Notes under the pieces: model-generated | Seen by the model: only the letters and a program-made list of their open reading frames with translations | What the model was told of the DNA's origin: nothing | Database searches by the model: none | NCBI GenBank assembly: GCA_013368315.1 | Contig: JAACJM010000045.1 | Coordinates: 62,001-126,000 of the forward strand | Direction of reading: 5' to 3' | Length of the DNA: 64,000 bases | From: Tetrapyrgos nigripes | Taxonomy: Eukaryota; Basidiomycota; Agaricomycetes; Agaricales; Campanellaceae | Shown: positions 20,014 to 31,451 of the stretch, in pieces | Layout of the letters: each line of letters opens with the position of its first letter | Position numbering within the stretch: position 1 is the stretch's first letter | Translations under genes and position numbers: made by a program

Positions 20014-20951
20014 GGGACTATTAGCAACACGTCAGAAAAAAAAATTTTTCAGGGAAACCTCGGCTAGGTTCTGACACTCGGTTGACACTCGGCTAAATTC
20101 CGACTGCGTGAAAATGTTCACACCACCGTAGTATTTCCTCTCAACGTTGTTGTTGCGTCGTCACCTCCACATTGGTCCCCACTCGTCTGAATACACAGCT
20201 CATGCTCATACTGGCAGTACGGAGGCAGGACAGAAGAAGGCATAAAGCCTCAACAGAACTGAATCTGGAACGAGATGCAGTGATGAAGGGATCTGGAATG
20301 TCCAACGCTTTTGCTAGCCTCATGAGCTGAGACTGAGAAAAGCAAAAGCGCCAGATGCAATCCTGTTTGTGTTGGATTTTGGGTTTCCGCTGATGAGCTC
20401 GGAAGCTCGGAAATGCATCGACGCCTCCGTTAACGAGTTCGATATATTAATTGTAAATACGATTGACTGCGAAAACCCCTATTTAGCTAGATATATACTG
20501 TTATGTACGAATTGGGAACCTCATGCGCTTGCAACGGGTTCCCTGCCTATCTGAATTTTACTTCTTGTTGCTCCGAAGTCTTTTCACTCGCCTACACCGA
20601 ACGTAAAATTCAACAGTTTGTTGATCAAGGATAGCCATTCCCAAGTTATCCGGTTACCAGAAGGTGCTGGACGTGGTGCGGAGAGCTGACTGAGTGAAGA
20701 TAGGAATAAAAGATCGTCTTCATCATCATTGCCGTTGTTAAAAAGTAGTGAAAGGAAGACTAATGCTTCAGGATTGGATTCTGATGGCCTGTCTACCGGG
20801 GCTTTCAGAGTTATGGCCTGGTTTACGCTTGACTGACCAGAATCCATTGATGTCGATGAGAGGATATTCTGACTGGTCGGCTGATTAATTTCAGCGAAAA
20901 CTCGGCTAAATTCTGACTCGCTTAGTTTTCTGACGTGTTGCTAATAGTCCC
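20014..20951 (-). mobile_element. PIF/Harbinger-like relic, catalytic domain missing
   Basis: Both ends read GGGACTATTAGCAACACGTC and continue CAGAAAA (26-bp inverted repeats), flanked by TA (20012-20013 and 20952-20953). Inside, on the minus strand, two ORFs with real ATGs remain: 20847-20584 (starts MDSGQSSVNQAITL, acidic NDDEDDLLFL) and 20323-20141, which contains ALDIPDPFITASRSRFSSVE and EALCLLLSCLRT, like the N-terminal region of fungal Harbinger transposases. No DDE domain is present; the element is 938 bp. The TA duplication rather than a clean TWA is a reservation about the superfamily. Confidence 0.6.
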
Positions 20952-21419
20952 TAGTCAAGACCCTGCAGAACGTCGCAACGGGATGAATTCAAGTCAGTAA
21001 GATCAAGATTTGAATTCAATTTGAATTAGTACTTCAGTACGTACATACGTCATAGCTAGCGCTACTAGCGCAAATTGGCTATTGACATTGACCAGTCGGC
21101 AGCTAGTTGCTTTTACAACTGTAATGTATAAGTAGACGCCGACAGGCAGGAAGTTATAACCCTTGTCTCTAATAATCTTCTCATACCTACCTTACCTACC
21201 CTACCTACATAGTCTCCCTTTCCCTCTTCTACTACCAACAGAGCATCTGCCTGTTCGACTGGGAAGCCAGAACCCAATCCCATCCGAGTCGTCCGCAGAG
21301 CGCTGCATCGCTTCGAAGAGAGGAATAAAGTTGGATTCGAATTCAACGAAGCCAAAGCCCTTAGCCTAGGCCTCCTGGGAATTGTAAACGAGTCACGACC
21401 GGGTCAATCAAACAGTGCC

Positions 21420-23079
21420 ATGGATGCCACTCATATCAATCTGCACACAGTTATTGGGTACGTGCTACTTACTACTTAATGTTTTATCTCATTGCTGAAT
21501 CTGCACATCGATCATCGTCGGGCCCGGGAAATAGGCCAATGCTCATAGGAATATGGTTGGACTTGATGCTGTTTGTGTTAGTGATTGATTGGGTGAGTAA
21601 CAGTTTATAGGTTTATGGGTTCAGAGTCAGAGCCTAGTCCCGGGCGCCTCATCTCAACTTGGTCTTTGGACTCTTGAGGCCAATCGCTCGTACGCGTAAC
21701 TCGTATAAGTACTGACATTCAAGTATTATGTCTAGGCTTTGTATTACTTTTACCACTACCACACCGACAGAATTTTCATCAGGATCGCTGTCTTTGCTGC
21801 CCTTGCCTGTGATATGGCTACGGTAGTTGCACAATGCGCTGATGTCTACCTGGTGAGTCGCACATTTGCACAGTTGCACCACCATATACTCAGCGCCTGA
21901 TTTTTCATTTCATTTGGATACGGTATATACTAGAATACTGTCACTTTTCAAGGTAGGTACATAGGCCGGTACCTCTATTATTATTTTGCAGCTGACTCGA
22001 TTCATTGTTGCCCATTGGTGGCACAGGAAACATAGGTGCTCTACAAACTCAACGATGGTAAGCTAAGAAAATGATTTTAGTAAAATGAAATGCCATTCGA
22101 ATAACTTGAACTTGATGTTCGGCGATTGCGCAGGCCTAGTAGCATAGCAGTGGCTTGCAGTGGTATCTCTGCATTGGTCGTACAGATATTCATGTTGCAT
22201 AGATATTGGTCCTTGTAAGTATGTTTCGAGTTCATCTGCATTCAACTCATTATCTGACTTGATTTGCTTGGTTGAAGAACGCGAAGCAAAGTGCTCACAA
22301 GTGCCCTAGGACTTGTGATACTCTCGTCAGTAAGTACTGTCTTCAAGCATAAGAGTAGCTGCCCTTGATCATGAAATAATGCTCAATAATCATTATAACT
22401 CTGGCTGACATCATACTTAAAAGCTTGCAGGTACCTTGTACATGGCCGCCATTTTCATTTTTTTCCAATCCCAAGTTAGCCTTCTACGTACAAAAATATT
22501 CCCTGCGATGATGTAAGTACTCTCAGGTTCTGTGTGGTGTCTTGTGCTTCACGAACTTGTCCGTTATCCCTTACGATAGTTTGTGGTTATCAACCGCAAT
22601 GGTGGCGGACCTATTCATCGCCCTACTCTTCGTCTTATATTATCGAGCGACCGAACGTGACAGGACGCTCAGGTCTTCGTCCAAGTGAGTACTCTTTCCA
22701 CTTTGCAAATTCTGTAATGACTAGCTTAGGAAGGTGAACAAATTCCTTTCAGACTCGTTCGCCGTCTAGCAACCCTCGCACTCAAAACCGGCTCTTTCAC
22801 CGCTCTGACTGCAGTATTAGTTCTCGTAACTTTTTGTGCTAATATCCAGAGTAACGGTATGTCCTATGTCCTATCCTCTCTCCCCTCATTTGCGTTGGCA
22901 TGGGATACTGACATTTGAACTTTTGGAATAAAGTCACCTTGATATTTGCCTACTGTATCGGCCGTATCTATTCATTGACACTCTTCTACAACCTGAATAT
23001 TCGTCTGAAGCTGATCAATCGTACTCACGCTGATGTTCTGTATATACGTATACCTCAGGATCTACGAGCGGAGAATTAG
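21420..23079 (+). CDS. Seven-helix membrane protein, DUF6534-like (Agaricomycete family)
   Basis: Exons read by splice sites: 21420-21457 (MDATHINLHTVIG), 21736-21852 (FYHYHTDRIFIRIAVF, CDMATVVAQCADVYL), 21992-22057, about 22140-22216 (ISALVVQIFMLHRYWS), 22280-22331, 22431-22512 (GTLYMAAIFIFF), about 22607-22684 (LWLSTAMVADLFIALLFVLY), 22753-22858 (LATLALKTGSFTALTAVLVL) and 22934-23079 (ending TAG). The order of hydrophobic helices, the STAMVADL segment and the LKTGSFTALTAV helix fit the DUF6534 family; its C-terminal SNSLLASLNAR motif is replaced here by LTLFYNLNIRLK. Exons 1 and 2 are out of phase and the helix that usually follows exon 1 is not visible, so either one exon is unresolved or the 5' end is damaged. 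Function of the family is unknown. Confidence 0.7.
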
Positions 23080-23990
23080 AGTCCGATGGCGAGCAACGGA
23101 GGGGACATGCCGAATGCGGAATCGAGGTTGCAGAGGGCCTCATTGAGTCATTACTGCTAGTATACATACATAAGTAGTAGGGAAATTTAGCTTCGAACCT
23201 GACAGTAGAGTCATAATGATTCTTTGATGCACTCATGATTCTTCCTCATCCGAGACAGAGGGAGTAGAATGCGGCATGGGAAATGGGAAATGGAACTGGA
23301 AGTGGGAAATGGATTTGACTCTTCAAGTCATTCGATGGATTTTAGGTATTTTAATTTAGGAGGCGATGGGTGAAGTAGAATAGTACCAGAGGCAGAGGAG
23401 GATGAGGGTGTATATACGGGTAGGTGGTCCGGGCACTGGGTACTTGTGATGAAGATGAAGACGAACGATGAGAAAGAAGGAATGGAGAATAGAGTTGGAG
23501 TTGTGAATAGTCTCGAGTATCCAGACTGACGATATATGTACATCTGGACCCCTGGCTCATCAGTAAACTCAAGACTCTGGCAAACGTTAAACGCAGTTAG
23601 GCGATAGGAATAGGCGATAAGGGGTAGGGGATACGAGACAGAGGTTGGGCAGAGGTAGAGGCAGAGGCAGAGGCAGAGGGAGTAGAATAGGCAGTAGGAA
23701 GTGGGGAAAGGGGAGTGAAAGTGGGAGGAGCGGATTCGACTTTTCGAGTCATGACTCATTAGATGGATTTTAGCATTATAGGAATTTAGGAAGACAATGG
23801 TACTAAGATCTCATTGTAGTGGACCAGTGGTTATCATAAAATTTGTAACTACACATAAGTGTATATTCACCTGATTATCGCCCAATAATCATACTCGGGA
23901 CGAAATCGTACACGGCAAGGTATTGGGTGAGCTAAATAGTAGTAGAGAGCCAAGGTTTCAGGCATATGAGCAGTACTAAATGAAGCGCAC
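23080..23990. other. Intergenic region between convergent genes, with imperfect direct repeat
   Basis: No gene seen. Segments 23253-23362 and 23666-23790 are imperfect direct repeats (shared GAGGGAGTAGAAT, TGGATTTTAG and ATTTAGGA). Between them lies the 19-base repeat terminus at 23508-23526 and a run of GGCAGA units at 23650-23685. Confidence 0.5.
23508..23526 (+). repeat. Terminal motif of a dispersed repeat family (copy 2 of 3)
   Basis: Exact 19-mer TAGTCTCGAGTATCCAGAC; the following ~12 bases (TGACGATATAT) also match the inverted copy at 57080-57098, supporting a shared mobile element end. Confidence 0.65.
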
Positions 23991-26176
23991 TTACCAGAAA
24001 CCACCATCTGAATAATAATCCTCTACATTTTCATTGGGCAAACTGGATATCTTGACAGCTGCCAGTGTCGCAGCGATTGTCAACCAGATTGTGTCATTGG
24101 CCATGTATCTACCGACGCAAACCCTAAAAATCATGATAAGAAAGAAAAGAAAATAGGAAAGAAACTCGAATTTCAATGCTCACCTTCGTCCGAATCCATA
24201 AGCTAAAATGGAATTTATGTTGCCATCCTTGTGTAGATGCCTCTCTGGGATGAACTGATCTGGATCTTTGTAAACAGAAGGATCGTGTGTTATTGCCCTG
24301 AAGGAGAAAGAGAAAAAAAAATGGCATGATTTTCAGCTGACAGTTTTGAAATTCTCCTTGGAACAGGTAGGTGCTCACCAAATATTGACATAAATGGATG
24401 TTCCTGATGAAATTTGAGTGTTGTCATGTTCAAGCAAAATAATTATGAGCTGACCTTTGGGTATGTAGTATCCATTGTAGGCGATATCCTGTATAGAATC
24501 ATGACACAAGCCTGAAGATGAAGAAAAGGTAAAAAAAAAAAACAAGAAGTGGAAAAAAACTGAGGATCAACTCAACCCATTGGGAGCGCAGGGTGCCAAC
24601 GCATCACTTCTCTAAAGATCGCCTCGATATAAGGCAAAGAAGGACGATCGTCAAACGTTGGCATTCTTCCCTTTCCGAGTATAGCGTCAAGTTCCTCTTG
24701 ACCCTTGGATTGTACATCGGGATAGAGGCTCATTGCGAGAAAGAAAGTGGAGATGGCTGACATTGTCTGAGAAAAAAGATATCAGTGAAAGAAATATTTC
24801 AACATGATCAAAACGTTGGTGACGGCTCACTGTATCTGCAGCAGCTAGCGATAAAAAAATGGTTTTCAATGAGAACGAACATTTGAAGGTAAAGCTTACC
24901 CGCTATAGACTGGAATCCGAAATACTTGATTCTATCCATCTCTTCCTTGTCATCTGGGTCCGTCTCAGATAGTAACTTTGCAATAAGGGATGCATGATGT
25001 CCGTCTGATTTCTATGAATTGATTGATATTCAGCCAATTTGCATTGCATGCGATGAAAAAGGTAAATGAACAGACTATTTGTTGCTGAACAGCATCCCAT
25101 GGATTGTTTGCAGCTTCGCTAATTATCTCACCAACAGCATGGACTGCAGCAATATGTCGACCACCCGGAAACCATGACGGTAACAGATGAAAGAATGGAA
25201 TGTATTTGTAGCCATCCAAGCCAGGGATGATGCGGTCATCAACAGATTCAACGGTTTCACGGGTACGAGCGGGCATGTCCTCCTTGTTGTTGGAGATATC
25301 TAGGCCGTATATTGACAGAAACATAATTTTTTGAGACAACCTGTGAGAATGGCAAGAAATATTGAGTAACCAATTACAATAAAAAAGATGGAGAAAAGAC
25401 TCTGAACACTCACGTAGATATCTGATTTTTCAGAGCCTCCTCTGACAAAACCAGTCCCTCAACAAATGATCGGATTTTCTGGCTTTGAATCGGGTGGAAT
25501 TGAACAGTCGCTTCTGCGCGCAAGTTTTGATGGAAGAGTTTCCGGGCCTTTCTCCACTTGTCGGAGTAGGGTATTGCGGCTGTAAGGACTGGTAGAAATA
25601 CAATTATCAATCAACAACGATGAGACTCACCTAGTGCATCTAACAAACTAGAAGAACTATGCGATGCGTAAGATTAATACAGCGACGGTGTGAGCTTGAG
25701 GACTTACTACAATTCATCCACTCGTGCATGCGGCCTGTCAGAAGTGACCCTAGCTTGCTTGTCAAGGATGTCTCTGGCAGCTTGAAGAGAGTTGATGACC
25801 ACGTAGTGTTTACCGAAGCGACTGAAGTGAATGAGGTCTCCTGAGGGTTATGGCAGAATGTTAATGTTATACATATCGTGATTTCGAGTGTCAGAAACGC
25901 ACCGTACTTCTTCCCCCATTCTATGTATGTCAACCAAAACTTTTTCGATGGGACCTTGGAGCTGGGAAGGCCAATGTACCAGAAACCTTTGGGGCCGGGG
26001 GGATAAGGATAATTATCTCCACTAATATAACGAAGACTTTGGGAATTGCAATGAGGACAGTCGAACGAAGAGAAAGTGGATGCTTACCAGAGGATGCCAA
26101 GTACCAAGCCCACGAATGCTAGTGCTGATGACCACATCGTCGGGGGAAATCCATTGGGGAAGAAGTAGTCGATCAT
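23991..26176 (-). CDS. Cytochrome P450 monooxygenase, 13 exons
   Basis: Exons (minus): 26176-26088, 26021-25903, 25840-25708, 25656-25631, 25588-25414, 25340-25076, 25011-24900, 24844-24831, 24766-24577, 24511-24455, 24403-24379, 24297-24184, 24123-23991; phases agree throughout and give 483 residues. N-terminal membrane anchor (MWSSALAFVGLVLGIL), proline hinge YPYPPGPKG, C-helix WRKAR, I-helix AAADTTMSA, ExxR in FREVMRWHPALP, PERH, and heme loop FGRRVCVGR with the ligand Cys. It would use NADPH-P450 reductase to oxidise an unknown small molecule at the ER. The product ends at DYYSDGGFW, about 15-20 residues short of relatives, which continue past the YSDG region. The gene is divergent from CWC27 (559 bp apart). 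Clan resembles fungal CYPs annotated as O-methylsterigmatocystin oxidoreductase-like, which is a homology label only. Confidence 0.92.
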
Positions 26177-26734
26177 CTCTCTGAAAAGGATACAAGCAAA
26201 GTTGGGGGAAAGGTGGTCTATGTTCAGAATCAATAAAGCTTCCAGTATATATCATATCCAGATTGATGCGATTAGCTGGGTCTTGATATTCCCAGAGTAG
26301 TCATGTATCGAACCCAAGATAGATAGATAGATAGATAGAAATACACGGCACGGTCCTCTACGAACATGCCGGGTGTAGACGCGGTATAGCCCGCCACGGC
26401 CTACGTCTACTCTAAGCCTGTCAGCTAGTGTCATCCAGAGAATAGAGCCTCTTTGCTTCCCTGCTCAAGGTGGCGCCGCCACTTTAGATATCGTCTTCAA
26501 CCAGTCCGACTTGTGTTAGAGTATCCTGTCAGGTGACAAAGGGTTTACCGTATAGAACAGAATACCCTCGCCGTGATATCTCTTCCTTTCCTTGATAAGT
26601 TGAAGTGTGACGTGTCTTGGACTGTCTCGATTTGAAGTTGAAAGAAACCAAAGGACGCGGACCGCCCAAATGCGTCGGCAAACTTTTGATTTTAGCGCCG
26701 AAACTTTCTCTCCGCGTCACTGACCTGGTCCCCC
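26177..26734. promoter_or_regulatory. Shared divergent promoter region, P450 and CWC27
   Basis: The 558 bases between the two ATGs must contain both promoters. A (GATA)n microsatellite lies at about 26321-26339. The bases 26699-26730 immediately upstream of the CWC27 ATG recur at 19258-19289 with about three mismatches. Confidence 0.5.
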
Positions 26735-29553
26735 ATGGCGCTCCCCACCAAAGGACGGGTCATCATCGACACTACCATGGGTGAGCTCGACATTGAGCTG
26801 TGGTCCAAAGAAACCCCAAAGACATGTCGCAACTTTTTGGCGTTGGCTATGGAGGGTGCGTGCGTCGTCAGTCAGTCTCTCTTCAACACACTACTAAAGC
26901 TTTGACCAGGCTACTACGACGGTGTCATCTTTCACCGTGTCGTCCCTGGATTCTTGGTTCAGACGGGAGATAAGACAGGAACTGGAGCTGGTGGGGAGTC
27001 GTTCTATGGAGGTGCGTGTGTGTCACTCTGACCTCTGACTCTGACTCTGACCCACACTCCCCTCCTACAGAACCTTTCCAAGATGAAATCCACCCCCGTC
27101 TGCGTTTCGCCCATCGTGGACTCGTAGCTATGGCTAATAATGGCACCAAAAACTCTAATGATTCCCAGTTTTTTATTACCTTGGGTGCGCTACTTTGTCT
27201 CCCTCATTGTTGCTATGCTGATACTGGACACGACAGACCGCGCCGACGAACTCCACGGCAAGCATACGCTATTTGGACGGTGTGTGGGTGATACGGTGTA
27301 TAGTGAGTTGGGTGTCTTTGTTTCGTACATTGCTCATTCTCATCTTCTCTCAACCCCACACAACCCAACTCAACGCACTCATTCATTCCCTCTACACCAC
27401 TAATAACTAACAATGACCAAGATGTCGTCAAAATTGGTGAAATGGGTGAGTCTGTCTTCAACTTGCCTTCTTCCTCTCTTTTCCCCCTTCTTCCCCCTTC
27501 CCCCAAAACCCCCACCACACGCCCTATGTTGCACTGGTGCTAACTAACGTTCACGTTCTTTCGTTCTTCCTTTCTCTATTCTTTCCGTTCGGGTTTGCTT
27601 TACCTTGGCTGGCTTCGCTTGGGTTGTTCGCTTTGCTTGGGTTGAACAGAACTCGACAAGAACGAGAGACCAGTTTAGTAAGTCTCCCTTCTCTTTCTTT
27701 TCCCTTCTCGCCCTTCTCGTCTCGTTCCTTTCTTTCTCCTTGCTTACGCTTACGCTTACATTTCGCTACTACATAACCCACCCCAACCTCAACCAACCAA
27801 ACCCTCAACCCAACCAACCAACCAACCCACCCTCAACCCGCCCTCCCAAAACCCAACTACGACCCTCCCAAAACCCCAACCAAACACCAAACACCAACTA
27901 GTCCACCAAAAATAAAATCAATCCGCATCATCGAAAACCCATTTCCAGATATCGTCCCTCGTATAACAGCAGCTGAGAGAAAGGCTCAACAGAGAGCGAG
28001 GGAAGATGCAAAGAGGGAGAGGGAGGAGGAGGAGAGGAGAAGGGGGGCGAAGAAGTGAGTACATATGAGGTTTTTTTTGGTTTTTTTCTCTTTCGGTCGA
28101 TACCGATATACTAATTCATCTATGCTCTATCCAGGAACGTCAAACTTCTTTCCTTCGGTGCTGACGAGGGCGAAGGTGAAGGCGAAGATGGAGGAGAGGA
28201 AGCAGAGCCAGTGGTGTTTAAGAAAAAGTCGATCGTGAGGCCAGATTGTACGTGTCTCTTGTTATTCTTGTTTAGTGTGTCGTCAAGTTTGTAACGTGCT
28301 AACGTGTCGTTCTCTTTGTGTTTTTGTTTTTGTTTTTGTGTTCCCAACAAACAGTGGTAGAAAACCCACAATCACAATCGACGAATTTAGCCGACTTGCC
28401 TGATTTTGTGACCAACGTTGGTGGGAAGACTAAGAGTGGCAGTAAGGATAAGGACAAGGATAAAGTCAAGGTCAAGGACAAGGGGGAAGACGACGACGAC
28501 GACGATATGGACGTCGATATGGATATGGACGTGAACATGGACACGTCCTCGAGCTCCAAGACCAAAACCAAGACCAAAGAAAACCCATCAACCTCAACCT
28601 CAACAAACACCTCCTCCCTATCCCAAATCCGCTCCTCCCACGCCCTATCCAAATCCTCCCAACTCTCAGCTCGACAAGAAGAGATTGAAAAGATGGAGAG
28701 GGAGATTAAAAAACTTGCTAAAAAACGCGCTGGGGGGGATTCCGATTCCGACTCCGACTCTGATGGGGATGGGGGTAAGAAGAAGAAGAAGAAGAACAAG
28801 GTTTCGTATTTGGAGGAGGAGTTGAAGAAGTATGAGAAGGGGAGGGGGTTGAGAGGACATGGATATGGATATGGATATGGGGACGAGAAGGGAAAGGGGA
28901 AGGGGAAGGGGAAGGGGAAGAGTAAGAGAGCAAGAGATGATGAAGGGGATACGTTAAAGATGATGGATATGTTTAGGGGAAAGTTGAAGGCTAGGTGGGG
29001 GGACGACGACGACGGTGAGGATTTCCCAGCACTAGACGACACCCACGAAGAACAGGGTGTCGGTGTTGGTGTCGGTGTTGGCGGGGTCCAGGTAAAGGAT
29101 GGCGATGGCAATGGCAATGGCACGGGACAACCAGACCCAGAACCCGAACCCGAACCAGAAGAAATAGACACAGACTTTTCGTTCCTAACCCATCAACTTT
29201 GTTTTCCGAAAGATAATAATGAGGAGGAGGTTAGGAAGGCTGAGAGGGATTATGAGGTTATTGATCCGAGGGTTAGGGGGGCTAGGGCGAGGGAGGAGGA
29301 GAGGGAGAGGAAGAGGAGGGAGGGCGGGGGTGGGGGGAAACATGGGGAGAGGGGAGTGGGGGGAAATATGGGGAAAGGGGGGGTGGGAGTTGGGCAAGAG
29401 GTGGGGGGAGAGGTGAGGGGAGCTCGAGGGGTAGAGAAGGTGGGGGTGGGGGGAGAGGTGGGGGGAGCTCGAGGGGAAGAAGATGAAGATAAAGATAAAG
29501 TAAAACTATTAGGTATTGTGCATTGCCTATGTGTTATGTGTTATGTATTATGA
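26735..29553 (+). CDS. cwc27: Spliceosome-associated cyclophilin CWC27
   Basis: Nine exons: 26735-26855, 26910-27011, 27071-27184, 27237-27302, 27422-27445, 27650-27677, 27902-28054, 28135-28247, 28355-29553; phases agree and give 639 residues. Residues ~8-165 form a cyclophilin fold ([54 protein letters not shown] segment [27 protein letters not shown]), followed by the CWC27-specific [10 protein letters not shown]. The tail is highly charged with long Lys/Asp, Gly and Asp/Ser runs, and carries the CWC27 C-terminal motif ([10 protein letters not shown] ... YEVIDPR). CWC27 binds CWC22/Bact spliceosomes; the active-site Trp/Arg pattern typical of active cyclophilins is altered in CWC27 proteins. 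The last ~90 residues are Gly/Glu/Arg low complexity, and the true stop could differ by an unseen intron. Confidence 0.93.
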
Positions 29554-29941
29554 ACATACTCTAGTACAAGCAACTTGAAGAGGTTATGTACATATACTTA
29601 AGCCTGAGGCCTGAGGCCTGAGATCTGAGAAGCTTGAGTATGAGTATGGGTATGGATATGAGTATGGTGATGTTACTCCTTGTTCTTCTTTTACTGCACG
29701 AATGTAAGTACTACATGATTTGAGTTCTCGGCTGGCACCTTCTTTAGTTCGAGTCATAGTACTTAATTACGCATACATAAAGTCTAAGATCTGTCTAAAT
29801 GGCCCGCTCCGTCAGTTCGAGTCATATTCAGACTTGAGACTGTTCAAATTCTGGCGATATATTAGTCGCTGGTAGAGAGTTCCCATCGAGTCAGGAATCG
29901 GGATTCATACTACAGAGCTCTGTGATATGTCTAGCTATACC
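29554..29941. other. Intergenic, no gene seen
   Basis: Convergent 3' flanks of CWC27 and the kinase-like gene. Contains a GAGTATG-type short repeat (29635-29665) and CTGAGGC triplicate (29603-29622). Nothing else supported. Confidence 0.5.
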
Positions 29942-31451
29942 CTACGTCCACCACGAGTGTGCATACTTTACGTTGTTATCACCCCACCCATTATCTGATC
30001 CCTTGTCCTCCCCATTCTCATCCTGCCATGATGATTCCACAACGCCTTGAAAGGAAAGCCCTGTTTCGCCTCCCTCGCCACCCTTGCCATTACATTCCCC
30101 ATCTCTGTAATCAAATGGTCTCTTACTCGGTTCCCTAAGAGGGACATCCCTGAAAGTTTCCACTGCATACTAGGGCTAGTCAAGATGCTTTCTGTACCAC
30201 TTGAGAACCTGAAATTAGTATTCCTCCACACGGAGTTGGCCTAGTATGCCTATGACGCTAAGTAGTTGAAAAATTGGTCAGTGCGCGTGCAGGGTTATGA
30301 GATGAGTTTCGCAAAGGAAGGAAGGAAGGAAGATACAAACCTCTCTCCGTCATACTTGATACTCTCTTCATCAGCCTCGACGGACATTGCAAAATCGATA
30401 AGAAAGATCCCGGAAATCAGAGCTGAATCTGAATCTGAATTTGAATCCTGTGATCCCAAACTTGAAGTTGACGACGGACGTTTCTATCAGCACATTGCGA
30501 GGGTCCAAATCATGATGTGCGATTTTGCATTTGTGCATTTGGTGAATAATAGGGACGAGGGCGTCGAGCTGCACAAAAAGACGTTTTTATTTATTTATAA
30601 AGGTCGAGATTCTGAGTGTACTGTGTCCGATACGGTACTGAGACTTGAATTTAAATAAAACGCACCAATGATGATATGGTGTCTTCACTTTGAGGCTCCG
30701 GTCGTGCCACTGAAACGATCGAAGGGAGAGGTATAAACTGCATGATGTGTGCAAAACACGGTTCCTCTTCAGTGTATTTGGAGGCGTAGTAGTATACCTG
30801 TGTGTGTGTGTATTCATGTAAGTATTTGCATATCCAAATCGCGTAGAATTTTGTGTACACTGACTGACCTTGTGAAATCCAAACGATTTGGGTATGATTT
30901 TCCCTTCAATTTACAAGCATGATAAGCCGGTATAAGATGCGAGGACTGGAAATTCTGTCCTTGCAAATCCTTCATCGCCCGATAAGCACGAGCTTCGTTC
31001 CAAGCCAGTCGAAGCCCCGAATACTCCTCTTCATAATCGGGATCCACTTCTGGGAACTTGCTTTGCTGAAATACTTTTACCACCGCTTCTATCACTGTCG
31101 TTTTTCCACAAAGAATGTCCGCCTTCCACACCTGAGCCCATTTACGCTGGCCAGAGGCAATAGGTTCGTTGAGGCGCACAGCACTAGTTTGGGAACACAG
31201 TTCCAACCTGTGCTCCTGTATAGAGTCATGCCAACTCCCCAGAATGCGGAGAGTGCAATTCTCTTCGGCAGACGTGCGACGAATGTTAGGGAACGGGGAT
31301 GAAAAGAAGGGATCCATCGTGGTTGAAAAAGAAGAAAAAACTTGGAAGCAGTCACCTGATTCAACAGAAATTCCACTATTTTCAATTGATGGTGCTGACT
31401 CGGACCAGAATCAGTCACCATATCTCCCTCATCCGACTTGGAGGAGTCCAA
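29942..31451 (-). CDS. Small fungal kinase-like protein, possibly decayed
   Basis: The clearest start is ATG 31317 (MDPFFSSPFPNIRRTS); an alternative upstream exon starts at 31451 and ends at a gtgact donor. Exon 1 encodes a nucleotide-binding-lobe-like segment: GQRKWAQVWKADILCGKTTV, EAVVKVFQQSK (the VKVF Lys fits the beta-3 lysine) and WNEARAYRAMKDLQG (Glu of helix C). After an intron, a segment from about 30790 reads YTEEEPCFAHIMQFIPLPSI. A further exon has the catalytic loop HHDLDPRNVLIE near 30530. The metal-binding segment would be IFLIDFA near 30410, but it is in another frame, so there is either a small unseen intron or a frameshift. The 3' exon after 30243 is uncertain. Family: APH/fungal kinase-like fold. 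No target known. Confidence 0.55.

Noticed and set aside
20369..20554. 61-codon plus-strand frame in the Harbinger relic
   Set aside because: Starts at a non-ATG codon and lies antisense to the relic's transposase fragments.
28299..29171. 290-codon minus-strand Ser/Pro-rich frame
   Set aside because: Antisense of the low-complexity CWC27 tail; composition explains it.
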